From the NCBI RefSeq assembly GCF_001310275.1, contig NZ_LGYZ01000082.1:1-64000 (forward strand): a DNA stretch of 64,000 nt, read 5' to 3'. The position numbers and the translations under genes were made by a program. This stretch comes from Nocardia arizonensis (GTDB taxonomy: Bacteria; Actinomycetota; Actinomycetes; Mycobacteriales; Mycobacteriaceae). Positions 26,346 through 35,249 of this stretch are shown one piece after another; position 1 is the first letter of the stretch; each line of letters begins with the position of its first letter. A model generated the notes under the pieces. It was not told where the DNA came from. It worked only from the letters and a program-made list of their open reading frames with translations, and did not search any database.

Positions 26346-28445
26346 TCAGTAGAGGTAGACCACGGCGTTCTCGCCGCCCGTGCAGGTCACGTAGTCGGTT
26401 CCCCGGGTGCAGCGCATGGTGTATTCGCGATCGTTGACCGGACTCGTCGCGGTCACCTCGCGTTGTTCGCCGACCTCCGCGTCCCCGGTCGCGCCGTAGG
26501 CCGTGCGCACCTCCTCGGCGAACGGGCAGCTGGTCACCGCCGTACCGACAGCCGACACGCTGAACCGGCCCGCGGCCGGTTGGGTCGTGGTGCAGGTGCG
26601 CGCACCGTCGGGCAGCCGGAACCCGACACTCGGCTGCGTCGACGGCGCCGTGTGCCGCGCGTCCCGCACCGCCCACCCGACCCCGCCCGCGATCGACGCC
26701 GCGACCACGAGCACGGCGAGCACCCAGAGTCCGCGCCGGGATTTCGGCGCGGGCGGTGGTCCCATCAGCGCGGACCGTTCCAGGGTGACCGCGGTCTCAT
26801 CGACGCGCCGGTAGTTCGGCCGAGGACCGAGCTGTCCGCCCGCCCCGGGCCGCGCGATCCTCGCCTGCGCCTGTTTGCGCGGCGCGGGTCGCCGGGCGGC
26901 CGCGGCGCGGTCGTCGGGCGGTCGCACCGGTGGCCCGGTCCGGGCGGCGTCGAGGTCGACGGTCACCGCGTCGGGCCGCCCACCGCCCTGGCCCGGATCG
27001 ACCATCGGCCGAGTGCCACGGGGTATGCCGGTCCCCCCGCGTGTTCCGGTACCCGACGCCTCGAAGTGGGCGGTCGGGGCGGAGGCGGACCGCCCACCGG
27101 AATCCGAGCCGACCGCACCCGGATCGGTCCTCGGCGTCGGGCCGGACCGAGCGCCGGTATCGGACCCGACCGCCCCAAGGTCGACGGTCGGAGCCGAGGC
27201 CGCCCGTCCGGCGTCCGAACCGAGCGCACTCGGATCGACAGCGGGCGCACCGGCGACAAGTCGCGGATTCGATTCACCCGCGCCACCGGGCGACGCCGCC
27301 CGACTCGTCGCGGGACGACTTCTCGCCCCGCCGCCACCTGCCCCGGCGATCGGTCGCGGATTCGATTCGGCCACCGCGCCGCGCGGTGGGCCGCCGGAGC
27401 CGGTGCCCAGGTCGAGGGTGGGGGCGGCGGAGCGGGCGTCGGGGTCGGGGTCGGCCGAAGGGCGAGCGACGGGGATTCGGCGGGCGGGGTCCGACGCGGG
27501 GATTCGGCGAGTGGTCGAGTCGTCGCCGGTGGGCGGATCGGCGGCGGGGTCGACGGCGGGGAAGACGACGGTTGGCGGGGCGGAGCGCGGAGGGTTGGCG
27601 GTGTCCGGTGGCGGGGCGGTCAGGGCGGCGCGGGCGGCGGCGGCGAGGGCGGAGGCCGTGGGGTAGCGGTCGGCCGGATCCTTGGCCATGCCACGGGCGA
27701 TGACGCCGTCGAGTGCCTGCGGTAGGCCGAAGCGACCGATGCTCGGGCGCGGGGGCGGAGTGGTGAGGTGGGCGCGGATGAGCACACTCAGGGCGGAGGC
27801 GGGGAAGGGCTGGGAGCCGGTGAGGCATTCGTAGAGCACACAGGCCAGGGAGTAGACGTCGGCGGTGCCGGAGATGGGGGCGGAGTCCAGTCGTTCGGGG
27901 GCGATGTAGCTGTAGGAGCCGACGGCCGCGCCGGTATCGGTCAGGCTGGGGTCGCCCACCGAGCGCGCGATGCCGAAATCGGCGAGATAGGCGAAATCCG
28001 AAGGCGTGACCAGGATGTTGGCGGGTTTCACATCCCGGTGCACCAAGCCCTCGGCGTGCGCGGCGTCGAGAGCCGCCGCGATCTGCTCGATGACGGCCAC
28101 CGCGCGCACCGGGCTCAACGGGCCCTTGCCGCGCAGCACCGAACGCAGGTCGTCGCCGCGCACCAACCGCATATCGATGTAGAGCACACCGTCGATCTCG
28201 CCCCAGTCGTGGATCGGGATGATGTGCGGTTCGGCAAGGCGGGCCGCGGCCTGCGACTCGCGCCGGAAACGCTGCTGGAACACCGGATCCTTCGCCAGTT
28301 CCGCCGGTAGCAGCTTCACCGCGACGACCCGGCCCTTCACCGTGTCGAACGCCTCGTATACCTCGCCCATTCCGCCCCGGCCGAGCAGCGATCGCAGCTC
28401 GTAGGGCCCGAAACGGGCGCCGACCCGCGAATCCGCGTCATCCAC
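26346..28445 (-). CDS. Transmembrane Ser/Thr protein kinase 1
   Basis: A 699-residue receptor-type kinase. Kinase domain 12-275: glycine loop [10 protein letters not shown] (21-30), Lys44, HRDVKPANI with Asp138, DFG 156-158 and a threonine-containing activation loop (SLTDTGAAVGSYSYIAPE). A long Pro/Gly/Ser juxtamembrane linker with repeated VGSDxGxRS-like units runs to about 570. One membrane helix (571-593) follows, then a 106-residue external domain with four cysteines (about 618, 640, 679, 688). That external domain is shared with kinase 2. GTG start at 28445 has GGAGG upstream. It follows a beta-lactamase-fold lipoprotein gene on the same strand. Confidence 0.93.
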   Translation of the reverse strand: MDDADSRVGARFGPYELRSLLGRGGMGEVYEAFDTVKGRVVAVKLLPAELAKDPVFQQRFRRESQAAARLAEPHIIPIHDWGEIDGVLYIDMRLVRGDDLRSVLRGKGPLSPVRAVAVIEQIAAALDAAHAEGLVHRDVKPANILVTPSDFAYLADFGIARSVGDPSLTDTGAAVGSYSYIAPERLDSAPISGTADVYSLACVLYECLTGSQPFPASALSVLIRAHLTTPPPRPSIGRFGLPQALDGVIARGMAKDPADRYPTASALAAAARAALTAPPPDTANPPRSAPPTVVFPAVDPAADPPTGDDSTTRRIPASDPARRIPVARPSADPDPDARSAAPTLDLGTGSGGPPRGAVAESNPRPIAGAGGGGARSRPATSRAASPGGAGESNPRLVAGAPAVDPSALGSDAGRAASAPTVDLGAVGSDTGARSGPTPRTDPGAVGSDSGGRSASAPTAHFEASGTGTRGGTGIPRGTRPMVDPGQGGGRPDAVTVDLDAARTGPPVRPPDDRAAAARRPAPRKQAQARIARPGAGGQLGPRPNYRRVDETAVTLERSALMGPPPAPKSRRGLWVLAVLVVAASIAGGVGWAVRDARHTAPSTQPSVGFRLPDGARTCTTTQPAAGRFSVSAVGTAVTSCPFAEEVRTAYGATGDAEVGEQREVTATSPVNDREYTMRCTRGTDYVTCTGGENAVVYLY

Positions 28446-28489
28446 CCCGTTACCTCCACCTCGCGGATGTGGTCATTCCGAGCGCGACC

Positions 28490-29374
28490 TCACGGCGAAC
28501 ACTTGCCCGCGGCCAGTTCGCCGAGGTGTTCGGAGATCAGGGAAGCCATCTTGTCCAATGCATTCATACCATCGCTGAACGCACCCGAATCCGGTTGCGC
28601 CGCAAAGGCGATGGCGATCTGCCCGGACGGCGTCGAGATGAGCCCGAACTGGCGCACCAGGTACTTGCCGGAGGTGTCGGGTCCCCATCCGCCCTTGAAT
28701 TCCGCACCGGAGAACGCGCCGAGACCCCATCGGTGACTCGGCACGATCTGTTCCATCAGTTTGATCACCGGCGCGCTCTGTACCATGCACGGTAATCGCG
28801 AGGCGAACCGAACCTGTTCCGCCAGCGACCATTGCGCTTGGCCGAAGGCCGAATGTTCGGCACGGACGCGAGTGGCGGGCACCACGGTCTCGGCGTCGCC
28901 GCCGTCGCGCAGCACCGCCTCGACGGCCGCGGCCGCGGTCTGGCCGGAACCCAGCGCCTGCCACAGCACGTCGGCGGCGGCATTGTCGGATTCGGTGATG
29001 GCCGCGGTGGCCGCGTCACCGCCGGTCGAGGCGCCGCCGCGAATGGCCGCGATGGTCAACGGCACCTTCATGGTCGACCAGGCCGGACCGGTGGTCCAGT
29101 CGCCGAAGGTGACCATCTTGGTGCCGCCGACCGGCATGATCGCCATACCGTAGTGCCCCCGCAGGGTGCCCTGTAGCTCCTGGAACCCGGCCGCCAGCGT
29201 GCCGGGCAGGGTCAGCGACAGCCGCGGTTCGGAGACCGCCGCCGCCTGGGTGATGCTCGTCGTCTCGGCCGCCGAGCCGCTCTCGCCGGCATCGGCGCCG
29301 CACGAGGCCGTGAGCAGCAGGGCGAGCACACCGAGGGCTACCCGACCAACACTATGAGACATGACCTGGCGCAT
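28490..29374 (-). CDS. Beta-lactamase-fold serine hydrolase lipoprotein 1
   Basis: About 294 residues: signal peptide with lipobox LLTASC (Cys25), then a class A beta-lactamase/penicillin-recognising fold with STMK (Ser100-Lys103), SDN (129-131) and KGGWG in place of KTG. No Glu166-type omega loop could be recognised, so carboxypeptidase-like or non-catalytic peptidoglycan binding is as likely as beta-lactam hydrolysis. It lies between kinases 2 and 1 on the same strand (44 bases before kinase 1) and has a close paralogue at 40787-41668 beside kinase 3. Start is ambiguous among ATG 29374, GTG 29377 and ATG 29362. Confidence 0.8.
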   Translation of the reverse strand: MRQVMSHSVGRVALGVLALLLTASCGADAGESGSAAETTSITQAAAVSEPRLSLTLPGTLAAGFQELQGTLRGHYGMAIMPVGGTKMVTFGDWTTGPAWSTMKVPLTIAAIRGGASTGGDAATAAITESDNAAADVLWQALGSGQTAAAAVEAVLRDGGDAETVVPATRVRAEHSAFGQAQWSLAEQVRFASRLPCMVQSAPVIKLMEQIVPSHRWGLGAFSGAEFKGGWGPDTSGKYLVRQFGLISTPSGQIAIAFAAQPDSGAFSDGMNALDKMASLISEHLGELAAGKCSP

Positions 29375-29518
29375 CACTGTTTCGTAGCTCCCCACGTTCC
29401 CGGGTCGGTACGGTAACGGGCAACCGTACTCGGTGCGGGCACGCTACACGCGACCGCCGACCGCCGTCCATCCGCGCACCGCCGCGTCCCCGTCTCCGAC
29501 ACGGCCCGCTCGCGCACC

Positions 29519-31867
29519 TCAGTAGATGTAGACCACCGCGTTCTCGCCGCCGGTGCAGGTGACCATCTGCCCCTCCGGCACGCAGTTCATCGTGTAGGTA
29601 CGCCCGGTGACCGGGCTGGTCGCCACGACCGACCGGGGCGAGCGCGAGGAGGTGGCGGCCGCGGATTCGGCGTATGCCTGACGCACCGCTTCGGCGAAGG
29701 GACAACTGGTGACCTCGCTGCCCGTCGCGGACTGGGTGAACGACCCCGGCACGGCCCGCCCGGTGGAGCACGACTTGGCGCCCGCGGGCAGTGCGGCGGA
29801 GGTGGTCGCGGCGCTGGTTGTGGTGGGCGACGCGGCGGTCGACCCGCCGGGGGTGGTGGCGCCCCTTGGAACCGCGGCGGTCGCGACCGGACCGGCCTGA
29901 TCCTCGATCCCGGAATCCTGCTGCCCCGAACGCAGCATTGTCCACCCGACCGCGCCGCCGACCGCGATCACCACGATGACCGCAACCGCGATCAGGATCG
30001 GCGCGACGATCGACCGCCGCGCGGGCGGCTGCGAGCCCGCGTCGCCGTAGTCCTCGGCGTACTGCTCGTATCCGTAGCCGCCCGATTCGTATCCGTATTC
30101 GGGCTGTTGGGCGTACCCGTCCGGCGCGTACCCGCCCGGACCGGCGGATTCGGGATGGTAGTCCGAATACGCTTGCGCGGCGGCATATCCCGCATCCTCG
30201 GCGTACCCCTGCGGCGCGGGTCCCGGATGCCGGGCCGAGTCGTAGCGCTGGGTTCGTACGCCGAACTGGTCGCCCGGCGCACCGTACTCCGGTGTGCCGG
30301 GTTCGTAGCCGTATGCCGCGGGAGCCTGGTGTACCGCACCGTCGTACCTGCTGGTCTCGGTCCCGTACTGCCCCGGACCGGCGTCGTAACCATCCGACGC
30401 CGGTGCATGGCCCTGTGCCACCTGGCCGTATCCCGGCGCGTGCCCTCCGTCGTAGCGCTTGGTCTCCGCGGCGAATCCGCCCGCCACGCCGAAACCTGGT
30501 GCGCCGCCGTGATCTTGTGCCCCCGCGTCGTAGGACGCATATGCGTCGAGAGGCGCGGCGACAGGTTCGAAGCGCTGCGTCATCGTCGACGGATCCGGCG
30601 CGAAATCGTATTTCTCGGTCGCCGGAGCGGGCTCGGCGTGCGAGACGATCGGCGGCGCGGCCGTCGGTGATTCGGGACCGCCGTACATCTGGGTCGGCGG
30701 CGCCACCGCGCCCATCGGCCCGCTCTGCGGCGGGTACGGCCCGGAGATGACCGGTGGCACCTGGGTCCGATGGGCCTCGTCGTAGCGCTGTTGCTCCGAA
30801 TACAGGTGCGCGTCGGGGAACGGGCGTACCGGCACGGGCGCGGGATCCTGCTGCGCGGTGGGCAGCGGGATGAACTGGAGCTCGCTGGGATGCACCGCGG
30901 TCGCCGCGGTGGGGATGATCGACAGTTCGCCGGTGGACTCCGGCGGGATGATCGAGCTCGCGGGCGCGGCCTCGGTCTTGCCGAAGCGTGACGGGTCGGG
31001 CGTGCGCACCACGAAGGTCGGCCCGGTGGGAACCACGGCGGTCGACGCCGCGCGCGCCGCCTGGGCCAGCGCGGTCGCCGTGGGGTACCGGTCGGCCGGA
31101 TTCTTGGCCATACCGCGGGCGACGACCTCGTCCATCGCCGGCGCGATCCCGGGACGACGCAGGCTCGGACGCGGCGGAGGTTCCGTCAGATGCGCCCGGA
31201 TCAGCGCGTTCATTCCCGAGGCCGGGAACGGCGTTGTCCCGGTGAGGCATTCGTGCAGGACGCAGGTCAGCGAGTAGATATCGGCGCGCGCGGTGACCTG
31301 GCCGACGTCGAAGCGCTCCGGCGCCATGTAGATGTAGGAACCGACCGTCATGCCGACCTGGGTCACCGCGGCGTCGCCCTCGAGGTGGGCGATGCCGAAA
31401 TCGGCGAGATAGGCGAAATCGGACTCGCCGACCAGGATATTCGCGGGCTTCACATCGCGGTGCACGAGACCGTCGGCGTGCGCGGCGTCGAGCGCGGCCG
31501 CGATCTGCTCGATGATGCCGAGCGCGCGTTCCGGTGCGATCGGCCCCTTGGTGCGCAGTATCGAACGCAGATCCACACCGGAGACCAAGCGCATGTCGAT
31601 GAAAAGCACACCGTCGATCACGCCCCAGTCGTGAATGGGGATGATGTGCGGTTCGGCGAGGCGGGCGGCGGCCTGCGATTCGCGCCGGAAGCGCACTTGA
31701 TACGCCGGATCCTGGGCGTACTCTTCCGGCAGCAGTTTGATCGCGACCATGCGGTCCTTGACCGTGTCGTACGCCTTGTAGACCTCGCCCATACCGCCGC
31801 GGCCGAGTAGTGATCGCAGCTCATACGGCCCGAACCGGCTACCGACCCTCCATCCAGGTCCGTCCAC
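29519..31867 (-). CDS. Transmembrane Ser/Thr protein kinase 2 with Tyr-rich linker
   Basis: A 782-residue paralogue of kinase 1. The kinase domain has [15 protein letters not shown] lysine, [12 protein letters not shown] and an activation loop with [16 protein letters not shown]. The linker (about 300-618) is very rich in Tyr, Gly and Pro and contains several TxRYDxx units spaced along it. One membrane helix (about 619-645) precedes a 137-residue external domain. Its last 70 residues, [11 protein letters not shown] through [13 protein letters not shown], closely match kinase 1. GTG start with GGAGG. It follows a two-component regulator gene by 52 bases, so the five minus-strand genes 34003-26346 could be one unit. 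Confidence 0.93.
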   Translation of the reverse strand: MDGPGWRVGSRFGPYELRSLLGRGGMGEVYKAYDTVKDRMVAIKLLPEEYAQDPAYQVRFRRESQAAARLAEPHIIPIHDWGVIDGVLFIDMRLVSGVDLRSILRTKGPIAPERALGIIEQIAAALDAAHADGLVHRDVKPANILVGESDFAYLADFGIAHLEGDAAVTQVGMTVGSYIYMAPERFDVGQVTARADIYSLTCVLHECLTGTTPFPASGMNALIRAHLTEPPPRPSLRRPGIAPAMDEVVARGMAKNPADRYPTATALAQAARAASTAVVPTGPTFVVRTPDPSRFGKTEAAPASSIIPPESTGELSIIPTAATAVHPSELQFIPLPTAQQDPAPVPVRPFPDAHLYSEQQRYDEAHRTQVPPVISGPYPPQSGPMGAVAPPTQMYGGPESPTAAPPIVSHAEPAPATEKYDFAPDPSTMTQRFEPVAAPLDAYASYDAGAQDHGGAPGFGVAGGFAAETKRYDGGHAPGYGQVAQGHAPASDGYDAGPGQYGTETSRYDGAVHQAPAAYGYEPGTPEYGAPGDQFGVRTQRYDSARHPGPAPQGYAEDAGYAAAQAYSDYHPESAGPGGYAPDGYAQQPEYGYESGGYGYEQYAEDYGDAGSQPPARRSIVAPILIAVAVIVVIAVGGAVGWTMLRSGQQDSGIEDQAGPVATAAVPRGATTPGGSTAASPTTTSAATTSAALPAGAKSCSTGRAVPGSFTQSATGSEVTSCPFAEAVRQAYAESAAATSSRSPRSVVATSPVTGRTYTMNCVPEGQMVTCTGGENAVVYIY

Positions 31868-31919
31868 CCCGTGCGTCCTCCATTCCGCGGGCGGCGACGT
31901 ACGATCCCGGACCTACCCG

Positions 31920-32609
31920 TCAAACAATGGATTCTCCCGGTGCGACCACCCCGTGGTCAAACGCAAAGACGATCGCGGTCGCTCGATCTCGCAGATCGAG
32001 CTTGCCGAATATATGTCCGACATGGCTTTTCACGGTGACCTCGGAGATGCCGAGCCGCGCGGCGATCTCGGAGTTGCTGCGCCCGCGGCCGATGAGTTCG
32101 AGCACCTCGTATTCGCGGGCGGTGAGTTCACCGAGTCGGCTGTCGGCCGGTGACGTGGCCGGGCGCACGCTGCGGTAGGCCGAGAGCACCCGGCCGGTGA
32201 CCGACGGGTCGAGCCATGCCCCGCCCGCGGCGACCGTGCGCACCGCGCGGATCAGGTCTTCGGCAGGCGAATCCTTGAGGATGAATCCCGCGGCGCCTGC
32301 GCGCAGCGCGCCCGAGAGCAGTTGGTCGTCGTCGAAGGTGGTGAGCACCAGCACCGGCGGCGCGCCGATGCCCGCGCGCAGCGCCCGCGTGGCGTCGATA
32401 CCCCCCACGCGTTTCATCCGCAGGTCCATCAGCACCACGTCGGGACGCTCGGCGGCGACCGCCGCCGCCACCTCGTCGCCGTCGGCGCATTCGCCGACCA
32501 CGAATCCGTCGCGACGGCGCAGGATGCGCCGCAGTCCGCCGCGCACGAGTTCCTGATCGTCGACGACGAGCACGGCGATGGTGTCCTCGCCGCCCGCGGA
32601 CGTCGTCAC
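31920..32609 (-). CDS. NarL/FixJ-family response regulator 1
   Basis: A 229-residue regulator: receiver domain with acidic pocket VDDQE and phospho-acceptor Asp62 (VLMDLRM), the LTTFDDD and LKDSPAEDL segments, then a LuxR helix-turn-helix (LTAREYEVLELIGRGRSNSEIAARL ... VKSHVGHIFGKL). It would bind DNA when phosphorylated by the histidine kinase encoded immediately upstream. The GTG at 32609 overlaps the kinase stop (GTGA) and has GAGGGG upstream. Likely targets are the divergent ABC exporter genes. Confidence 0.93.
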   Translation of the reverse strand: MTTSAGGEDTIAVLVVDDQELVRGGLRRILRRRDGFVVGECADGDEVAAAVAAERPDVVLMDLRMKRVGGIDATRALRAGIGAPPVLVLTTFDDDQLLSGALRAGAAGFILKDSPAEDLIRAVRTVAAGGAWLDPSVTGRVLSAYRSVRPATSPADSRLGELTAREYEVLELIGRGRSNSEIAARLGISEVTVKSHVGHIFGKLDLRDRATAIVFAFDHGVVAPGESIV

Positions 32610-34003
32610 ATCCCCTCCCTGGCGGTGGCCGCGGACGTGATCCGCGCGCCGTCGCGTAATGCCGTCGAGACCCCATTGATCAATCCGGGCAGCGGACACG
32701 ACGGCATGCCGCGGTGCGATCCGATCGGGAATTCGGCGCGCACCGACCATCCGTCGTCGTAGGGACCGGCGTTGATGGCGCCGCCGAGCAGTTCCGCGCG
32801 CTGCCGCATGCCGTCGAGCCCCATGCCATTGCCGCCGATTCCACCCGGGCGCTCGCGCGGCGGCGGTTGCGGCAGGGTGTTGTCGACCGAGAGCCGCGCG
32901 CTGCCCGCGTCGACGACAAGTCGCACCGTGACGCTCGCGCCCGGCGCGTGTTTGACGACATTGGCCAGCGACTCCTGGGCGATGCGGTACAGCGCCAGTC
33001 CGACCGCGGGCGAGACCGCCCCGACATCGCCGGTTCGGCTGCTGCGCACATCGAGACCGGCGCGCACCACGTCGGTCACCAAGTCGTCGATATCGCCGAG
33101 GCCGGGTTCGGGCGCGTGTTTGGACGGCTGTCCGTTGTCGAGCAGCCCGATGGTGCGCCGAATGTCGGCCATGGCCTGCCTGCCGAGCCGTTCGGCGTCC
33201 ACCAGCGCCTCCACCGCGTCGTCGACGTCGCGGTCGGTCTGCAAGGCGTGCCGGGCGGCGGTGAGATGCAGCAGGGTCACGCTCAGCGAATGCGCGATGA
33301 CATCGTGCACCTCGCGCGCGATGCGCCCGCGCTCCTCGTCGGCGGCCCGCGTCGCGCGAATGGCCTGACTCTCGCGCTCCTGATAGAGGAATCTGCGCTG
33401 GTACTGCAACATGACCCCGACCAGCCAGCCGAGTGCGACGCCGATGGTGTACATCTGGATGCCCTGCAACCGGTGCCCGTCGGTATTCCAGTACAGGTAT
33501 CCGGCGGCGTCGAAGGCGACCAACTCCAGCATCGCGAGCACGGCGAACAGCGCGCTCCATCGTTTGGCCACGATGGCCGCGACCTCGCCGACGACCACCA
33601 CCAGCACGAACGGGGCGAAATCCGCCGAGACCGGCTGTAAGAGGAAGATCGCGGTGGCGCCGAGTCCCGAGGCGGCCAGCAGGATCGGACTCGGGGTCAG
33701 ACCGAAGAAGCAGAACATCGGCACCGACACGAAGACCAACATCGCCGCCGCCAACGGCAACACCGTCGGAAAGTAGTCGTGGCGCTGGATCATCGCCCCG
33801 CCCACCACGATGATCAGCGCGGCGTCGGCGCTGATCATCACCGAAGGGGGATAGTCGAAGGGCAGTTCTTCCAGATTCGTCCGCACGACCGCGATCGGAT
33901 GACGAATGAAGGCCGCGAACCGGTCACGGATGGTCCCCCGCTCGCGGAACGGCACCGCCGCGACGGCGCTCGGCGGCGAGCCGATGGCGTGGATCACATC
34001 CAT
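32606..34003 (-). CDS. Sensor histidine kinase 1 (HisKA_3 type)
   Basis: A 465-residue membrane kinase: five or six membrane helices (about 55-200), a short coiled coil, the HisKA_3 dimerisation helix EERGRIAREVHDVIAHSLSV with phospho-accepting His233, and a HATPase_c domain (ALYRIAQESLANVVKHAPGA, GGNGMGLDGMRQR). A 40-residue tail extends past the ATPase domain. It lacks any large external loop, so it probably senses a membrane signal. It is divergent from a small gene and a MacB-like exporter, as in many antibiotic- or envelope-stress sensing systems. Confidence 0.92.
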   Translation of the reverse strand: MDVIHAIGSPPSAVAAVPFRERGTIRDRFAAFIRHPIAVVRTNLEELPFDYPPSVMISADAALIIVVGGAMIQRHDYFPTVLPLAAAMLVFVSVPMFCFFGLTPSPILLAASGLGATAIFLLQPVSADFAPFVLVVVVGEVAAIVAKRWSALFAVLAMLELVAFDAAGYLYWNTDGHRLQGIQMYTIGVALGWLVGVMLQYQRRFLYQERESQAIRATRAADEERGRIAREVHDVIAHSLSVTLLHLTAARHALQTDRDVDDAVEALVDAERLGRQAMADIRRTIGLLDNGQPSKHAPEPGLGDIDDLVTDVVRAGLDVRSSRTGDVGAVSPAVGLALYRIAQESLANVVKHAPGASVTVRLVVDAGSARLSVDNTLPQPPPRERPGGIGGNGMGLDGMRQRAELLGGAINAGPYDDGWSVRAEFPIGSHRGMPSCPLPGLINGVSTALRDGARITSAATAREGM

Positions 34004-34180
34004 GTTCCCAGGCTAGCCGCCGCGACCGCCGCGACGCATCGTCCCCGGAGCGGGCGGGCACTCCTACCCCGGTAGGAGATCGAATCGCGTCCACGGCACG
34101 ACGACAGCCACCCCGGAGCGACCGTAGCGTGAACCGCAGCGTCACTCACGTCGCACCGTCATCTCACGGGAGGCCATGCC

Positions 34181-34492
34181 ATGTCATGGGAAGATCTCCA
34201 CGCCCGTTCCGCAATCGTGCACACCGTGCTCGACCGGGCCGCGGTCGACCCGGCCCGACCCGACCTGTTCGCGGACCTACCCGACCTCGACCGACTCTTC
34301 GGCGGGCCGGAGGGGTTACTGCTGACCCTGTATCACCGCTGGAACAATCACCTCGCCGCTAAATTGGATCAGGCCATGACGCAGGGACAGTCCGCACTCG
34401 ACGCCTACCTCGAACTGTCGGCCGAACAGCCCGCCCTGCGCGCGGTACTCGACGCGCACCCGCGCACCCGCGACGCGGCACTGGCACGCTGA
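34181..34492 (+). CDS. 103-residue protein of unknown function, upstream of ABC exporter
   Basis: A small, mostly helical cytoplasmic protein (MSWEDLHARSAIVHTVLDRA ... LFGGPEGLLLTLYHRWNNHLAAKLD) with no cysteine and no membrane segment. GGGAGG lies 7 bases before the ATG. It ends 31 bases before the ABC ATPase gene and is on the same strand, so it is probably the first gene of that operon and perhaps an accessory or regulatory subunit. I do not recognise the family. Confidence 0.7.
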   Translation: MSWEDLHARSAIVHTVLDRAAVDPARPDLFADLPDLDRLFGGPEGLLLTLYHRWNNHLAAKLDQAMTQGQSALDAYLELSAEQPALRAVLDAHPRTRDAALAR

Positions 34493-34523
34493 ATTCCGAC
34501 AACGACGACGAATTGGGGACCCC

Positions 34524-35249
34524 ATGTCCGAACCGGCCATGATGGAACTGGCGGGTATCGCCAAGGATTACCGGATCGGCACCCAGTCGGTGCGCGCGCT
34601 CGACGGTATCGATCTGCGCATCGAATCCGGTGATTTCACCTCGATCATCGGCCCGTCCGGTTCGGGCAAGAGCACGCTGCTGCATCTGCTCGGCGCGCTG
34701 GACACCCCCGACGCCGGGTCGATCCGATTCCGCGGCAAGGAGATCGGTGCACTCGACGAGCGAAGGCAGTCCGAATTCCGCAGGCATCAGGTCGGTTTCG
34801 TCTTCCAGTTCTTCAACCTGCTGCCGACGCTGACCGCCTGGGAGAACGTCGCCATTCCGAAACTGCTGGACGGCACGGGATTGCGCAAGGCCAAGCCGCG
34901 CGCGCTGGAACTGCTCGAGCTGGTCGGACTCGCCGACCGCGCCCAGCACCGGCCCGCCGAACTGTCCGGCGGGCAGATGCAGCGTGTCGCCGTGGCGCGG
35001 GCGCTGATCATGGACCCGCCCCTCATCCTCGCCGACGAACCCACCGGCAATCTCGACTCGCGCACCGGCGCCGCCATTCTCGGGCTGCTCGGCGAGATCG
35101 CGAGCAACGGCAACGCGGTGGTGATGGTGACCCACGACATGGGCGCGGTCGAATACTGCGATCGGGTGATCACCCTGCGCGACGGGCGAATCGGCTCCGA
35201 CGACCGGGTCGAACGCGAGCGGGTCGACGCGGGTTCGGTGCGCGCATGA
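34524..35249 (+). CDS. ABC exporter ATP-binding protein (MacB/LolD class)
   Basis: A 241-residue ATPase with Walker A GPSGSGKST, Q-loop FVFQFFNLLP, signature LSGGQMQRVAVARA, Walker B LILADEPTGNLDS and a switch histidine in TQ-like MVTHDMG. The QFFNLLPTLTAWENV and EPTGNLDS segments place it in the MacB/LolD/FtsE class that works with FtsX-type permeases as mechanotransmission or lipid/peptide exporters. The ATG at 34524 follows GGGGACC. Its stop overlaps the permease start (35246-35249). Confidence 0.95.
   Translation: MSEPAMMELAGIAKDYRIGTQSVRALDGIDLRIESGDFTSIIGPSGSGKSTLLHLLGALDTPDAGSIRFRGKEIGALDERRQSEFRRHQVGFVFQFFNLLPTLTAWENVAIPKLLDGTGLRKAKPRALELLELVGLADRAQHRPAELSGGQMQRVAVARALIMDPPLILADEPTGNLDSRTGAAILGLLGEIASNGNAVVMVTHDMGAVEYCDRVITLRDGRIGSDDRVERERVDAGSVRA

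Noticed and set aside
26978..27700. Repeated proline/glycine-coding segments in kinase 1 as a possible DNA repeat array
   Set aside because: They are imperfect, in frame, and explained by a low-complexity protein linker; no spacer-repeat regularity as in CRISPR.
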